Below, in pieces: positions 49,101-57,243 of a stretch of 64,000 nt of DNA. Source of the stretch: Corydoras sp. C115 (taxonomy: Eukaryota > Chordata > Actinopteri > Siluriformes > Callichthyidae); contig JAFMOC010000196.1 in the NCBI GenBank assembly GCA_019802505.1, forward strand, positions 654,725 to 718,724, given 5' to 3'. The notes below the pieces were generated by a model. The model made no database searches. It was not told the origin of the DNA and was given only the letters and a program-made list of their open reading frames with translations. Made by a program: the position numbers and the translations under genes. Position 1 is the first letter of the stretch, and each line of letters begins with the position of its first letter.

Positions 49101-49725
49101 GCACCCACGAGCCTGGTTCGTTTCGTTGGACGGCCGCTCGAACGCGCACATCCGCCATTCCTATATCGACCTCCAGAGGGCGGGGCACGGCGCCGGCCCC
49201 GCCGAGAGCAACGACGCCAGTCTGGACTCGGGCGTGGACATCAGCGACGTCACGCCGGGACGACGACGGCGACGCAAAGGGCCGGAAAAGGTGCAGGATG
49301 CCTCGCCCGCCTCGGTGACCTGCACGTCCGTCGTCTTCGTCGAGAGCGGCGCCGCCAACGCCGACTCCAACACCAACGACACCCTGACGCCCGTCTGCAG
49401 CCTCGAGGAGAACTTCCACGGTTCCCCACTGCCCGAGACCGAGGAGGAGACCATAGTGCCTTCTTCACCTCCTTCGCTCCCCGCGCCGCCGCTCCCGTCA
49501 CCTCCTCTTCTCCCGGAGCCCACGTTCGCCGAAGAGGAGGACGAACGAGGGGGAGAAGACCCGATCGCGAGGACCGAGAACGCTCAAACGCACCTTAAGC
49601 TTCCCTCCAGCAACAGCGCCCCCGACGGCTTCGACGCTCCGGACGACGGCGGCGAGGACGACAACAAAAAGAGTCCCTGGCAAAAGCGCGAGGAGCGGCC
49701 GCTGCTGGCCTTCAACCTGAAGTGA
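26359..49725 (+). CDS. fam171a1: FAM171A1 (astroprincin), single-pass membrane protein
   Basis: Eight coding exons: 26359-26464, 36093-36320, 37701-37793, 40548-40706, 41661-41837, 46196-46312, 47519-47633 and 48144-49725. The sum is 2577 nt, 858 residues plus stop, close to the 890 of the human protein. Signal peptide about 1-26; FAM171 extracellular domain to about 303; membrane helix about 306-331; cytoplasmic tail 332-858, all but its first residue in the last exon. Family landmarks: ATLMVYDDVVQIVSGY, APQLGYWVAAMSP, TKRDQATSMSHLNLI, LSRSVDQLERP, IPAHYMRLPG, PHPRAWFVSLDGRSNAH, DASLDSGVD, SPWQKREERPL. The exon-3 and tail motifs fit FAM171A1 better than FAM171A2 or FAM171B, judged from memory of the families. 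The human protein is linked to actin stress fibres and cell shape. Introns 1-6 are phase 1 and intron 7 is phase 2. Intron 1 spans 9.6 kb. Confidence 0.92.
26845..27357 (-). mobile_element. V-SINE with internal tandem repeat
   Basis: The 3' half occurs twice (26845-27060 and 27085-27240), joined at a GGATCACGGGGGG stretch; one head at the right. In fam171a1 intron 1. Confidence 0.85.
27548..27573. repeat. Poly-C tract
   Basis: About 26 C in a row; a weak place for sequencing. Confidence 0.9.
28251..28905 (+). pseudogene. Non-LTR retrotransposon (LINE) 3' fragment, reverse-transcriptase C-terminal region
   Basis: The translation shows YVPTLTYGHELWVMTERARS, RVSLRDGVRRSVIRERLGVE and, after a frameshift, GRRPRGRPRTRW and WERLGVP, the typical C-terminal part of a fish LINE ORF2. 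It is 5'-truncated, has an in-frame stop upstream, and an internal deletion with frameshift near 28660-28680. The 3' end CCCCCGCGACCCG...GGACAAGCGGAAGATGAATG runs into a (TGGA)n tail, close to the tail of the V-SINEs here. The clade is left open. Lies in fam171a1 intron 1. Confidence 0.8.
29445..29790 (-). mobile_element. V-SINE, first half of dimeric unit 1
   Basis: Preceded by CCTAGAAATAT (29434-29444), which recurs only after the second SINE at about 30197. Confidence 0.9.
29869..30196 (-). mobile_element. V-SINE, second half of dimeric unit 1
   Basis: Followed by CCTAGAAATAT. A 78-bp AT-rich spacer, 29791-29868, separates it from the first half; a similar spacer is at 42489-42560. Confidence 0.9.
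30456..30748 (+). mobile_element. V-SINE, head and core partly deleted
   Basis: GGGCTTAGTGGTTTAGCATG jumps directly to CTCCATGTTCTCC, so box B is lost. Tail ends GATAATGGATGG. Confidence 0.88.
30951..31034. repeat. Minisatellite, about 20-bp unit, four copies
   Basis: Unit TATTGAAGAGCATGGGGGG; G-run length varies. Confidence 0.9.
31430..31770 (-). mobile_element. V-SINE
   Basis: Target duplication TTATAATTAATAT at 31417-31429 and 31771-31783. Confidence 0.92.
31784..32135 (-). mobile_element. V-SINE inserted in the target repeat of its neighbour
   Basis: Flanked by TTATAATTAATAT on the left and TTATAATGAATAT from 32136, so two SINEs share three copies of one target site. Confidence 0.92.
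33201..33464 (-). mobile_element. V-SINE, head missing, fused to an inverted copy
   Basis: Runs to CACGGGGAGAACAC and joins the next copy head-on without a spacer. Confidence 0.88.
33465..33797 (+). mobile_element. V-SINE, inverted partner
   Basis: AGTGGCTTAGTGGTTGGCAC head, box B GGTTCAAATCC (mutated), tail ending GGGAGATAATG. Confidence 0.9.
35125..35352 (+). mobile_element. V-SINE, degenerate
   Basis: GGGTGGAGTTTACATCTTCT, TTCCTCCCACTGTC and GTGGAAGATAACGAG; many changes; younger SINE inserted at its tail. Confidence 0.75.
35363..35660 (-). mobile_element. V-SINE in the tail of an older V-SINE
   Basis: ACGAGATAGGAT is present on both sides. A short internal deletion removed part of the tail (CGGGGGGGGGCAGATACACC). 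Confidence 0.9.
36093..36320 (+). CDS. fam171a1: fam171a1 exon 2
   Basis: Acceptor TTCTTGCGCAG, donor GTACGT, 228 nt, phase 1 on both sides. Encodes EVALKVHLSDGSTQQPL through TATRRGYVPNSAPWKPSRLP, the start of the conserved FAM171 ectodomain. One NHT sequon. Confidence 0.92.
36390..36625 (+). pseudogene. Degenerate Tc1/mariner-like transposase fragment
   Basis: Contains CAGTTTGGGGAAGGCCCTT and, in translation, SQSPDLHPVRHPLDGME followed by VRHQCPTSQMFF, a decayed version of the SPDLNP-(I/V)-(E/R)-H-L-D block near the third catalytic acidic residue of Tc1-like transposases. Not intact; in fam171a1 intron 2, 70 nt after exon 2. Confidence 0.6.
37455..37570 (-). pseudogene. Tc1-like transposon scrap
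   Basis: GGCCTTCCCCAAACTGTTTTC is the reverse complement of the Tc1-like GGGGAAGGCC block at 36.4 kb. The surrounding bases are degenerate. Other short pieces of this block are at about 14458-14474 and 43617-43636. Confidence 0.35.
37642..37689. repeat. (TG)n microsatellite before fam171a1 exon 3
   Basis: About 24 TG units, ending 11 nt before the exon. Confidence 0.95.
37701..37793 (+). CDS. fam171a1: fam171a1 exon 3
   Basis: Acceptor AACAATTCAG just after a (TG)n tract; donor GTATGA; 93 nt, phase 1 on both sides. Encodes VFSSLSLDLLPERAATLMVY and DDVVQIVSGYR, strongly FAM171A1-like. Confidence 0.93.
38960..39175 (-). mobile_element. SINE-like repeat family C, reversed
   Basis: TTAGGTGTCTTGCTCAAGGG and GGCGCCCCCTGGGAGAAATT are the reverse of the 51.24-kb copy, a tRNA-headed fish SINE with an L2-type tail. 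In fam171a1 intron 3. Confidence 0.5.
39355..39700 (+). mobile_element. V-SINE, head slightly truncated
   Basis: Starts GTGGTGGTTAGCACG; box B intact; tail (GAAT)n. In fam171a1 intron 3. Confidence 0.88.
40440..40505 (+). mobile_element. Retroelement 3' end with AATAAA
   Basis: TTGTAAATAAGAATGTGTTC, then TTGCCTGGTTAAATAAAGG, a 3' end seen in many fish repeats. Preceded by a poly-T run of about 40 nt (40401-40440). Confidence 0.5.
40548..40706 (+). CDS. fam171a1: fam171a1 exon 4
   Basis: Acceptor GTCTCCAG, donor GTAACT, 159 nt, phase 1 on both sides. Encodes WVQFPRRALSLPPNATYTNL, TAFLTVTHSG and LPYLQGLGTNAT. NAT and NLT sequons are present. Confidence 0.92.
40788..41231 (+). mobile_element. 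Non-autonomous hAT-like element, copy 1
   Basis: Ends TAGGGCTG... and ...CACCCCTA form short imperfect terminal inverted repeats. Flanks CTATTCGG and CTATTCTG form an 8-bp target duplication with one mismatch. The interior has several AGTCGAATC/GATTCG motifs and no ORF. Same family as 47662-48063. In fam171a1 intron 4. Confidence 0.65.
41661..41837 (+). CDS. fam171a1: fam171a1 exon 5
   Basis: Acceptor TGTCTGGTAG, donor GTGAGT, 177 nt, phase 1 on both sides. Encodes ELTPVAGISVHLLDSNGAEL, then ITVSVPLADDGG and IPAWRFDPKL, a conserved ectodomain block. Confidence 0.92.
42139..42488 (-). mobile_element. V-SINE, first half of dimeric unit 2
   Basis: Full-length, reversed; followed by the AT-rich spacer 42489-42560, as in unit 1 at 29.4-30.2 kb. 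Confidence 0.9.
42561..42695 (-). mobile_element. V-SINE, truncated second half of dimeric unit 2
   Basis: Starts AGTATTATCTTCCACTTTAT, like the second half of unit 1 including the AGTATTATCTTCC joint, and stops in the tail region. Confidence 0.85.
42738..43092 (+). mobile_element. V-SINE
   Basis: Full-length, boxes A and B intact, (GAAT)n tail. fam171a1 intron 5. Confidence 0.9.
44561..44901 (-). mobile_element. V-SINE
   Basis: Target repeat CTTTTTGCATTTA at 44548-44560 and 44902-44914. Confidence 0.92.
44915..45259 (-). mobile_element. V-SINE inserted in its neighbour's target repeat
   Basis: CTTTTTGCATTTA occurs a third time at 45260-45272. Confidence 0.92.
46009..46023 (-). promoter_or_regulatory. 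CTCF-like motif
   Basis: The - strand reads CCACTAGATGGCGGT, matching the CTCF core CCASYAGRKGGC. About 170 bp before fam171a1 exon 6. Confidence 0.45.
46159..46191. repeat. (TG)n microsatellite before fam171a1 exon 6
   Basis: About 16 TG units, ending in TACAG at the exon. Confidence 0.95.
46196..46312 (+). CDS. fam171a1: fam171a1 exon 6
   Basis: Acceptor TGTACAG at the end of a (TG)n tract; donor GTAATA; 117 nt, phase 1 on both sides. Encodes AWLKSSLGCVQKEGDELILS and YLAPQLGYWVAAMSPINT, a family hallmark. Confidence 0.93.
46389..46406 (+). promoter_or_regulatory. CTCF-like motif
   Basis: GGCCACTAGATGGCAGTG matches the CTCF core on the + strand; divergent to the motif at 46009 across exon 6. 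Confidence 0.45.
46784..47100 (+). mobile_element. V-SINE, 5'-truncated
   Basis: Starts TCACCGCCTCTCAGCGCTAG, just upstream of box B; box A lost. Confidence 0.9.
47127..47473 (-). mobile_element. V-SINE
   Basis: Flanks CTTTTTGCGTAAT and CTTTTTGCATAAT form a 13-bp duplication with one mismatch. Ends 45 nt before fam171a1 exon 7. Confidence 0.9.
47519..47633 (+). CDS. fam171a1: fam171a1 exon 7 (transmembrane segment)
   Basis: Acceptor TTTTTTTAG, donor GTGTGT, 115 nt, entering in phase 1 and leaving in phase 2. Encodes PVVAKDISTYHT and then a membrane helix starting VFLLAILGGMTVILLLLLS. The juxtamembrane DISTYHTVFLLAILGG block is conserved in FAM171A1. Confidence 0.93.
47662..48063 (+). mobile_element. 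Non-autonomous hAT-like element, copy 2
   Basis: Starts TAGGGGTGTC, ends GCTCACCCCTA; flanks CTGATTTA and CTGATTCA are an 8-bp duplication with one mismatch. Shares CACCACAAGATGGCGCTATA and GGGCGCCCCCATGTGGTCAA with copy 1. It lacks the segment around 41157-41181 of copy 1. Ends 80 nt before fam171a1 exon 8. Confidence 0.68.
48144..49725 (+). CDS. fam171a1: fam171a1 exon 8 (cytoplasmic tail and stop)
   Basis: Acceptor CTGTCTCAG, 1582 nt to TGA. It encodes a long, mostly disordered tail rich in Ser, Pro and acidic residues with conserved islands: TKRDQATSMSHLNLI, LSRSVDQLERP, PHPRAWFVSLDGRSNAH, HSYIDLQRAG, DASLDSGVDISD, SPWQKREERPLLAFNLK. Strongly GC-rich at third positions. An open frame continues upstream to 48025 through intronic hAT-element sequence, but the AG acceptor and the family match place the exon start at 48144. 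Confidence 0.93.
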
Positions 49726-49970
49726 CCCCGCCCTGCGTGGTCCGCTACCTGTGGATTTTGCCGTCGGGGCCAAAGGTTCCGGTGTGAAGCTCTGAGGCGG
49801 TCGACGCTGCGGGGGGGGGGGGGGGGGGGGGTTCGTGATGGAGGTCATTATGCACAACGACAGCTTTGCCTTTTTTTTTATATACGAAACAAACGCCTCG
49901 TACGAACGAAGGTGAGGTGTTTAGCTTTATGTACAGCTGCTGCACATCTGATAAGCAATAGGATCTTCAG

Positions 49971-49990
49971 CTGGCAGCAGGGGGCGCCGC
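49971..49990 (+). promoter_or_regulatory. CTCF-like motif downstream of fam171a1
   Basis: CTGGCAGCAGGGGGCGCCGC is close to the CTCF consensus with the GGGGGCGC core, 246 bp after the stop codon. Confidence 0.45.
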
Positions 49991-50077
49991 CACTCGCCGC
50001 AAGAGTTACCAATCAATCATTAAGCTGCGTTTTAAACCGGACATGATGGAAATTGGAGGACATGAATGGGCGGGGGG

Positions 50078-50412
50078 TGGTTTAGTGGTCGGCACGTTCT
50101 CCTCTCAGCGCTAGGGATTCCCGGTTCGAATCCCCATCTGGGTGGAGTTTCCATCTTCTCCCCGTGTCCGCGTAGGTTTCCTCCGGGTTCTCCGGTTTCC
50201 TCCCACAGTCCAAAAACATGGATTAAGTCAATTGAATTCTCCAAATTGCCCCATATAGAGTGTGAGTGTGTGAGTGAGTGTGTGCCCAGCGATGGATCGG
50301 CACCCTGTCCTGGGTGTATCTGCCCAGCGCCCGTGACGTTCTCCCCTGGATGGGCATAGGGAACCCCCCCGTGACCCTAATAGAGGATAAAAGCGGGAGA
50401 TAATCAATGAAT
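50078..50412 (+). mobile_element. V-SINE, tandem pair member 1
   Basis: Preceded by GACATGAATGGGCGGGG (also before member 2), box A altered. Confidence 0.88.
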
Positions 50413-50449
50413 GAATGATGGAAATAAGAGGACATGAATGGGCGGGGGG

Positions 50450-50799
50450 TGGTTTAGTGTTTTGGCACGTTCTCCTCTCGGCGCTGGGGATTCCCGGTTC
50501 GAATCCCCATCTGGGTGGAGTTTGCATCTTCTCCCCGTGTCCGTGTGGGTTTCCTCCGGGTTCTCCGGTTTCCTCCCACAGTCCAAAAAACATGGATCAA
50601 GTCAATTGAGTTTTCCAAATTGCCCCATATAGAGTGTGTGTGTGTGAGTGAGTGTGTGTCCAGCAATAGATCCTGATAGATAGGTGTCCTGTCCTGGGTG
50701 TATCTGCCCAGCGCCCGAGACGTTCCCCCCTGGATGGGCATGGGGAACCCCACCGCGACCCTAATGGAGGATAAAGCGGGAAAATAATGGATGGATGGA
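50450..50799 (+). mobile_element. V-SINE, tandem pair member 2
   Basis: GAATGGGCGGGG recurs at about 50801 after it: three copies of the target around two SINEs in the same direction. Confidence 0.88.
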
Positions 50800-51237
50800 T
50801 GAATGGGCGGGGCATCGCAGGGCAATGCAGGAATCACACAATCGTGCGAGTTTAAACCTTTTAAAGGTAAAACTGAAGTCCAGCCACCGCTGAGACTCTC
50901 ACATCACCTCAGACTCAGACTCAGTGATGAAATCTGTGCAGGTTGAATATCCGCGTCTCGTTCGTTTTTAAAACGCAGCTTTATATTTACAGAGCTTCCA
51001 AAGAATCATCTTTAGTTTTAGATTTCACCGTCGTTCAGGAGCTCATCATTCCTGAGTTTTGCACTGGAGCCGGGGGGGGGGGGGGGTTCATGCTCAAAAT
51101 GCCCTGGTTTCCATAGAAACATCATACTGATCTGAGATTTAAAATTTTAATTAAAAAATTTTAATTTTATAAGGAATAAAAATGCCGCTCTCTCACCTTC
51201 ACATACAGTTTATAGATAAAGATTTTTGGGACGCACT

Positions 51238-51545
51238 AATCGGGGGCAGCCGTGGGCTTCGTGGCCTGAAGGTCTCCGGTTCCATTTCCCACCTGTACTA
51301 CGGCTGAAGTGTCCTTGGCAAGGCATCTCCCCAATTGCTCTCCCGGTGCCGTGTACAGGGGGCTGCACAATGCTCCGGGTACGTGGGCTCAGTTCACTCA
51401 GTGTGTGTGTGAGTGTGTGTGTGTGTGTGTGTCACTGCACGGATGGGTTAAATGTGAAGGACAAATTCCTCTGTGTGTAACCACTGCAGGCAAAATAGAT
51501 CAATCACTATCCATGGAGCTCTGTCATTAAGGTGGTTTCTTCAGT
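51238..51545 (+). mobile_element. SINE-like repeat family C
   Basis: GGTCTCCGGTTCCATTTCCC (box-B-like), GAAGTGTCCTTGGCAAGGCA, CACTGCACGGATGGGTTAAA and AATTCCTCTGTGTGTAACC follow the order of a well-known fish SINE; a (TG)n run sits inside. Confidence 0.55.
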
Positions 51546-52724
51546 CCCATGGCCACGGGGGGTGATGATGAGATTAGGCATCTAAACACCTCGAATTCTG
51601 TAGGAACCGTTTGGGTTTGGTTAATTCCTAAACACCTTTAAAATGTATTAGAACTGAGACTCTGCTGACCACATCCTCATGTTTAGCGTGGTGTCTGATC
51701 TCTCACATGCTCTTTTGGGTGAAAGGGCAAAAATTTTCACCGATTCACCAAAAAAAAACGCAGAAAATGACCATGTCAGCAGAAAAAATACGTCTGAAAT
51801 TAGCATGTTCTGAAAGCCATAAGCATTCCGTCATTGTGATGTTTTACAGCCGTAGTAAACATTAAAACCCGTCATTAGAATCTCCATTTACTTTCTGTTC
51901 CTTTAACTCCAGTGAAAACTAAACTAAAGGTTAAACAATACAAAACCGACGTGAATGAGGTCGAATAAAGATTTTCTTTAGTCTGTAATGAAAACAGTTT
52001 GGGTTCTTCATCTCGCGGCTTCTTAATCAGATCAGTGTTTATTCGGACGCCTGAAGAATTAAAGCTAAAAGTGTGTAATGTTTTATTTATACAGAATATA
52101 AAGTGACAGATGCAGTATTTCTTTATCTTTTATATAACTACAATATACAACCAAGAGTGTCTGGACAAGGCTTCTTTAGTCTAAAGTATGTAAATCACGT
52201 GATCTGTGTAATGGGATCAGACGCCGCTTTAGGAACGTCTAATGGATCTCACCTGTGGCTGATCAGATTCTGAACATCTGCGTTAAATTCAGATTCTGGA
52301 GCTAAATGTCCAGACAGGTTCACCTACATAACAATCTATATAAACAGAGAGGGTTTGTCCACATAACTTTGGTTATATAATGTATACAACACTCGCAGGA
52401 CCGTAAGGTTCCGTTGAGAAACATAGCTATGCATTATTTTAATCCTGAAGATGTTGATGCCTCGTGTTATTATTTGAATTATTATTATTATTTTTTTAAT
52501 TGAAGGTTATTTTATGTTACTGGACGTTTTTTTTTTCCCCTTCGTTTGCTTTTTCACGCCGCTGTGTATTTTAAGTGCCTGTGTAGTAAAATGGATTTTG
52601 TTTCCCAGTATCCCATATCTGATTTCTTTACAGGTTCTGTATGCACCCTTGTGATATGGATGTATAAACTCACGTGTCTGTATGTGTGCAGTTTGAGCGT
52701 CTGCCGATGTCGGCGTCTACCTTC

Positions 52725-52727
<3 letters not shown>

Positions 52728-52792
<65 letters not shown>
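52728..52792. repeat. (TG)n microsatellite
   Basis: About 32 TG units. Shorter (TG/CA)n runs are at 21588-21627, 24189-24228, 38404-38440, 43951-43986 and 44439-44475. Confidence 0.95.
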
Positions 52793-52793
<1 letters not shown>

Positions 52794-52924
52794 GGGTTAC
52801 AGCGTCTAAAGAACGGCTTCATACCCAAATCCAGCGATGTTCGAGAGAAACATACACACAGAGAAAATAAATCGGGTTCTGAACAAATTTTTGTTCTCAG
52901 CAGGGATGATGGAGGTGAATCTTC

Positions 52925-53140
52925 ATTATTAAGTTACATTTGGTCATTTATTGGACGCTTTTATCCCGAAGGGACTTACAAGGTGAGCACAGGGTTCATC
53001 ACAACATCCCTGGAGCAATGAGGGTTAAGGGTCTCGCTCAGGGACCCACACTGGTAACTTCAGTGAGCCTGGGATTTGAACCCCCAACCTTCAGATTGAT
53101 AGCCCAACGCCCTGACCACTGAGCTACCACTCCCTTCTTC
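52925..53140 (-). mobile_element. SINE-like repeat family D, reversed
   Basis: TGGGATTTGAACCCCCAACC then CCTGACCACTGAGCTACCAC reads in reverse as a tRNA-like head with a box-B region. GGTCATTTATTGGACGCTTT marks the other end. Confidence 0.55.
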
Positions 53141-53194
53141 CAAGCCACTTAAGTTGGCTTGGAAGAAGCCAACTCGCGGTTCTTCTTAATCTTC

Positions 53195-53282
53195 TTCTTA
53201 TTAAGATAAGATAAACCTTTATTTGTCCCACAATGGAGGGGAATTCACATTCTCAGCAGCAGATACAGAAGAAGGGTGAAAA
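53195..53282 (-). mobile_element. L2-like LINE 3' end, reversed
   Basis: AAGATAAGATAAACCTTTAT followed by TGTCCCACAATGG and GAATTCACATTCTCAGCAGC is the reverse of another common fish LINE 3' end. Confidence 0.45.
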
Positions 53283-53340
53283 AGGTGTCCAGTCATTAGA
53301 AGAGATTTTTAATTATTATTTAAATTATTATTATTATTAT

Positions 53341-53494
53341 TCGTCCAGCGATGGATTGGTATCCTGTTGATGATTGGTCTATCTGCCCAGCGCCCGAAAC
53401 GTTCTCCCCTGGATGAATGTTCTCCATGTTCTCCCCTGGGCATGGAGAACCCCCTCCCCCTAATAGAGGATAAAGGGGGAGATAATGAATGAAT
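53341..53494 (+). mobile_element. V-SINE tail fragment, rearranged
   Basis: GTCCAGCGATGGATTGG to GGGGAGATAATGAATG with an internal repeat of TTCTCCCCTGG. Confidence 0.75.
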
Positions 53495-53714
53495 TATTAT
53501 TCGTTGAATTTCAATCAATTTTACAGGTTTTTCTTTCTTGTTTTCTTTTGGCGAGGGTCTGTTAAGATTCGGAGGTTTGGCATGTTCTCCACCTTAGCGT
53601 CGATCGCATTTTTCAAATTTTCCAAAAAAAAAAACAAAACACATTTTTATTCATTTTCTTTTTCATTTTCTCATGTGTATATTCACCAAAATATCTCTGA
53701 TCTTCTACCCCATC

Positions 53715-54290
53715 TGGTCCTGATTTCTTTATTGTCATTATAATTTTCATTACAATGAAATTTGGGTGCAACTCCAAAGGTGCTACGAAGAAAACATCAA
53801 CAAAATAAAAAGCAATCTCGTAATCTGTATAAATACATTCATCCATCATCTTCCGCTTTATCCTCTATTAGGGTCGCGGGGGGGGGTTCCCCATGCCCAT
53901 CCAGAGAGAACGTTTTGGGCGCAGGGCAGATACACCCAGGACAGGGCGCCAATCCATCGCTGGGCACACACTCACTCACACAAACACACTCTATATGGGG
54001 CAATTTGGAGAACTCAATTGACCTTGATCCATGTTTTTGGGCTGTGGGAGGAAACCGGAGAACCCAGAGGAAACCCACGCGGACACGGGGAGAACATGGA
54101 AACTCCACCCAGATGGGGTTTCGAACCGGGAATCCCTGGCGCTGAGAGGAGAACATGCTAAACCACTAAGCCACCGTGCCGCCCTGAATACATTGAAGTA
54201 AAAAATGTATTAAAATATAAGGCATAATATATATACAACAATATCCAATACCTGTATTACACAATATCCACTAGAACATATTCACTCACA
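53715..54290 (-). mobile_element. L2-like LINE 3' end, reversed, split by a V-SINE
   Basis: TTTCTTTATTGTCATTATAA, AATGAAATTTGGGTGC and, after the SINE at 53840-54184, an A-rich stretch (GTAAAAAATGTATTAAAATA) fit one L2-type 3' end interrupted by the SINE. AATACATT is repeated on either side. Confidence 0.45.
53840..54184 (-). mobile_element. V-SINE
   Basis: Full-length, flanked by AATACATT on both sides; splits an L2-like 3' end. Confidence 0.9.
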
Positions 54291-54450
54291 CATACACACT
54301 CTATATGGGGCAATTTGAAGAACTCAATTGACTTGATCCATGTTTTTGGACTGTGGGAGGAAACCCATGCAGACACGGGGAGAACATGGAAACTCCGCCC
54401 AGATGGGGATTCAAACCGGGAATCCCTAGTGCTGAGAGGAGAACGTACTT
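54284..54450 (-). mobile_element. V-SINE, partial
   Basis: CACACTCTATATGGGGCAAT to GCTGAGAGGAGAACG; 3' tail missing, and a deletion after GGGAGGAAACC. Confidence 0.85.
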
Positions 54451-54699
54451 ATTCACCCTTTCTATTCAACTCATCATTCCATTATACAATTTTACAAACT
54501 TTAAACCAATTAAAAGCATAAACTGCTTAAGTAGGCAGTTACAATGAGATTTGCTTTACTTTATTACTTTTACTAAATGACTTAAAAGTATTATTAACGT
54601 ATTATTACATTTGTATTTGTATTGTTTGTATGATGTTTAGATTTGCGTGTTGTTGCAATAAAGCAAAAAAAAAAAGGCAAACACAAGGCGGAACCAAAA

Positions 54700-54949
54700 T
54701 TGGGACACGTGTTGCACTCCCGGCCCATTTGCCGGTTGCACCTTCAGCTGTACTCGCCGCTACGCATGCCGTGCTCATTGCAGCTCGGTTCGGTCCACGC
54801 GTGGAAGACATCCACGCAAATCACCCACGCGGGTTTTATTTACATTCACCGTTTTTTCTGGAGGATTTCGGTTCGCTGTGGATTACAGCAGCGTGGGAGC
54901 AGCGGATCGAACACGGACGCTTTGTCGGCGTGACGCCGCGGCTCTGAGG
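54700..54949 (+). promoter_or_regulatory. Possible promoter and first exon of an unknown gene
   Basis: CG-rich compared with its surroundings; ends GCGGCTCTGAG followed by GTAAGT, a near-perfect donor. No protein recognised. The exon-like segments at 59.1 and 60.1 kb might be downstream exons of the same transcript. Confidence 0.35.
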
Positions 54950-55029
54950 TAAGTTTGTTTGTTTATGTTCCGATTAATCAGAGCTAATTAGAAACACGTG
55001 ACCGACTTAAACTTAATCTCCGTTAGTTT

Positions 55030-55290
55030 AAAAACTAAATTAATTAAACCTGCAATTTTTATAATGAGATCGTAAATCAGTCCTGCCGAAGCGGTGCGCA
55101 TGCGCAGTAATCCCTCACGTCACATTTTAACTTACGTTAAACGTTTAAAACTACGTAACTTACGTTACGCTTTTAACGCTAAATTAAATTAAACCTTCTA
55201 TTTTTATAATAAGATCGTAAATCCGACCGAAGCAAGTCCTGCCGAAGCGATGCGCATGCGCAGTAATCCCTCACGTTTTAACTTACGTTC
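55030..55290. repeat. 156-bp tandem duplication with NRF1-like sites
   Basis: ATAATGAGATCGTAAATC and TGCGCATGCGCAGTAATCCC recur with a 156-bp offset. The palindrome TGCGCATGCGCA, the NRF1 consensus, is at 55095-55106 and 55251-55262. Confidence 0.7.
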
Positions 55291-55598
55291 CAGACTCCCC
55301 GCAATAAAGCGGCATTAAACTTTAGTTTATTATTTATCTGTTTAAATTTCTTTATACAACCTCCCCACAACCTCCTAAACCTATGGAAATGTTGCAACCT
55401 ATAGAGCGCATATGTATTTGCTTAATTATTAAGTATTGGTTTAATATTAATAGATCGATTAATATAGGATGCTGATTCCTATGCAGCGATGCTGAACCTG
55501 CTTTACAGCATTTGTTAAAAGTTCATATAATATCCAGAATAATAACTAAATAAAATCTTCGCACCGAACCGTAAGGTCCAGAAGCTGAGGTTGTGAAT

Positions 55599-55959
55599 TC
55601 ATTCATTCATTCATTCATTATCTCCCGCTTTATCCTCTATTAGGGTCGCAGGGGGGGGGGTTCCCCATGCCCATCCAGGGTAGAACATCTCGGGCACTGG
55701 GCAGATAGACCCAGGACAGGGCGCCAATCCATCGCTGGGCACACACTCACTCACACAGACACACTCTATATGGGGCAATTTTTTTGAGAATTCAATTGAC
55801 TCGATCCATGTTTTTGGACTGTGGGAGGAAACCGGAGAACCCGGAGGACACCCACGCAGACACGGGGAGAACATGGAAACTCCACCCAGATGGGGATTCG
55901 AACCGGGAATCCCTAGCGCTGAGAGGAGAACATGCCAACCACTAAGCCACCATGCTGCC
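55599..55959 (-). mobile_element. V-SINE in array unit 1
   Basis: Perfect 12-bp duplication GAGGTTGTGAAT at 55587-55598 and 55960-55971. Confidence 0.93.
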
Positions 55960-56238
55960 GAGGTTGTGAATATGTATAATAATAAGTTTCTTTATACAAC
56001 CTCCCCACAAACTCCTAAACCTATGGAAAGGTTGTAACCTATAGAGCGCCTATGTATTTGCTTAATTATTAAGTATTGGTTTAATATTAATAGATAGATT
56101 GATATAGGATGCTGATTCCTATGCAGCGATGCTGAAGCTGCTTTACAGCATTTGATAAAAGTTCATATAATATCCAGAATAATAACAAAATAAAATCTTC
56201 GCACCGAACCGTAAGGTCCAGAAGCTGAGGTTGTGAAT

Positions 56239-56595
56239 TCATTCATTCATTCATTCATTCATTCATCTCCCGCTTTATCCTCTATTAGGGTCGTGGGGGG
56301 GGGTTCAGGGTAGAACATCTCAGGCGCTGGGCAGATAGACCCAGGACAGGGCGCCAATCCATCACTGGGCACACACACACACTCACTCACACAGACACAC
56401 TCTATATGGGGCGATTTTTTTGAGAATTCAATTGACTCGATCCATGTTTTTGGACTGTGGGAGGAAACCGGAGAACCCGGAGGACACCCACGCAGACACG
56501 GGGAGAACATGGAAACTCCACCCAGATGGGGAATCGAACCGGGAATCCCTAGCGCTGAGAGGAGAACATGCCAACCACTAAGCCACCATGCTGCC
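56239..56595 (-). mobile_element. V-SINE in array unit 2
   Basis: GAGGTTGTGAAT on the left, GAGTTTGTGAAT on the right; carries a deletion (GGTTCAGGGTAGAAC) shared with unit 3. Confidence 0.93.
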
Positions 56596-56874
56596 GAGTT
56601 TGTGAATATGTATAATAATAAGTTTCTTTATACAACCTCCCCACAAACTCCTAAACCTATGGAAATGTTGCAACCTATAGAGCGCATATGTATTTGCTTA
56701 ATTATTAAGTATTGGTTTAATATTAATAGATAGATTGATATAGGATGCTGATTCCTATGCAGCGATGCTGAAGCTGCTTTACAGCATTTGATAAAAGTTC
56801 ATATAATATCCAGAATAATAACAAAATAAAATCTTCGCACCGAACCGTAAGGTCCAGAAGCTGAGGTTGTGAAT

Positions 56875-57243
56875 TCATTCATTCATTCATTCATTCATTC
56901 ATTCATCATCTCCCGCTTTATCCTCTATTAGGGTCGTGGGGGGGGTTCAGGGTAGAACATCTCAGGCGCTGGGCAGATAGACCCAGGACAGGGCGCCAAT
57001 CCATCGCTGGGCACACACTCACTCTCACACTCACACAGACATACACACTCTATATGGGGCGATTTTTTTGAGAATTCAATTGACTCGATCCATGTTTTTG
57101 GACTGTGGGAGGAAACCGGAGAACCCGGAGGACACCCACGCAGACACGGGGAGAACATGGAAACTCCACCCAGATGGGGAATCGAACCGGGAATCCCTAG
57201 CGCTGAGAGGAGAACATGCCAACCACTAAGCCACCATGCTGCC
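56875..57243 (-). mobile_element. V-SINE in array unit 3
   Basis: Same flanks and deletion as unit 2; longer (ATTC)n and CACTCTCACACTCA insert. Confidence 0.93.

Larger units (their letters stand above)
49726..53340. other. Region downstream of fam171a1
   Basis: fam171a1 3' UTR starts here; no clear AATAAA soon after the stop, so its end is not placed. Otherwise repeats: G-run at 49811, tandem V-SINEs, SINE families C and D, (TG)n. 51550-52720 shows nothing recognisable. Confidence 0.55.

Noticed and set aside
48082..49523. Long - strand frames opposite fam171a1 exon 8
   Set aside because: Shadows of the GC-rich coding exon.
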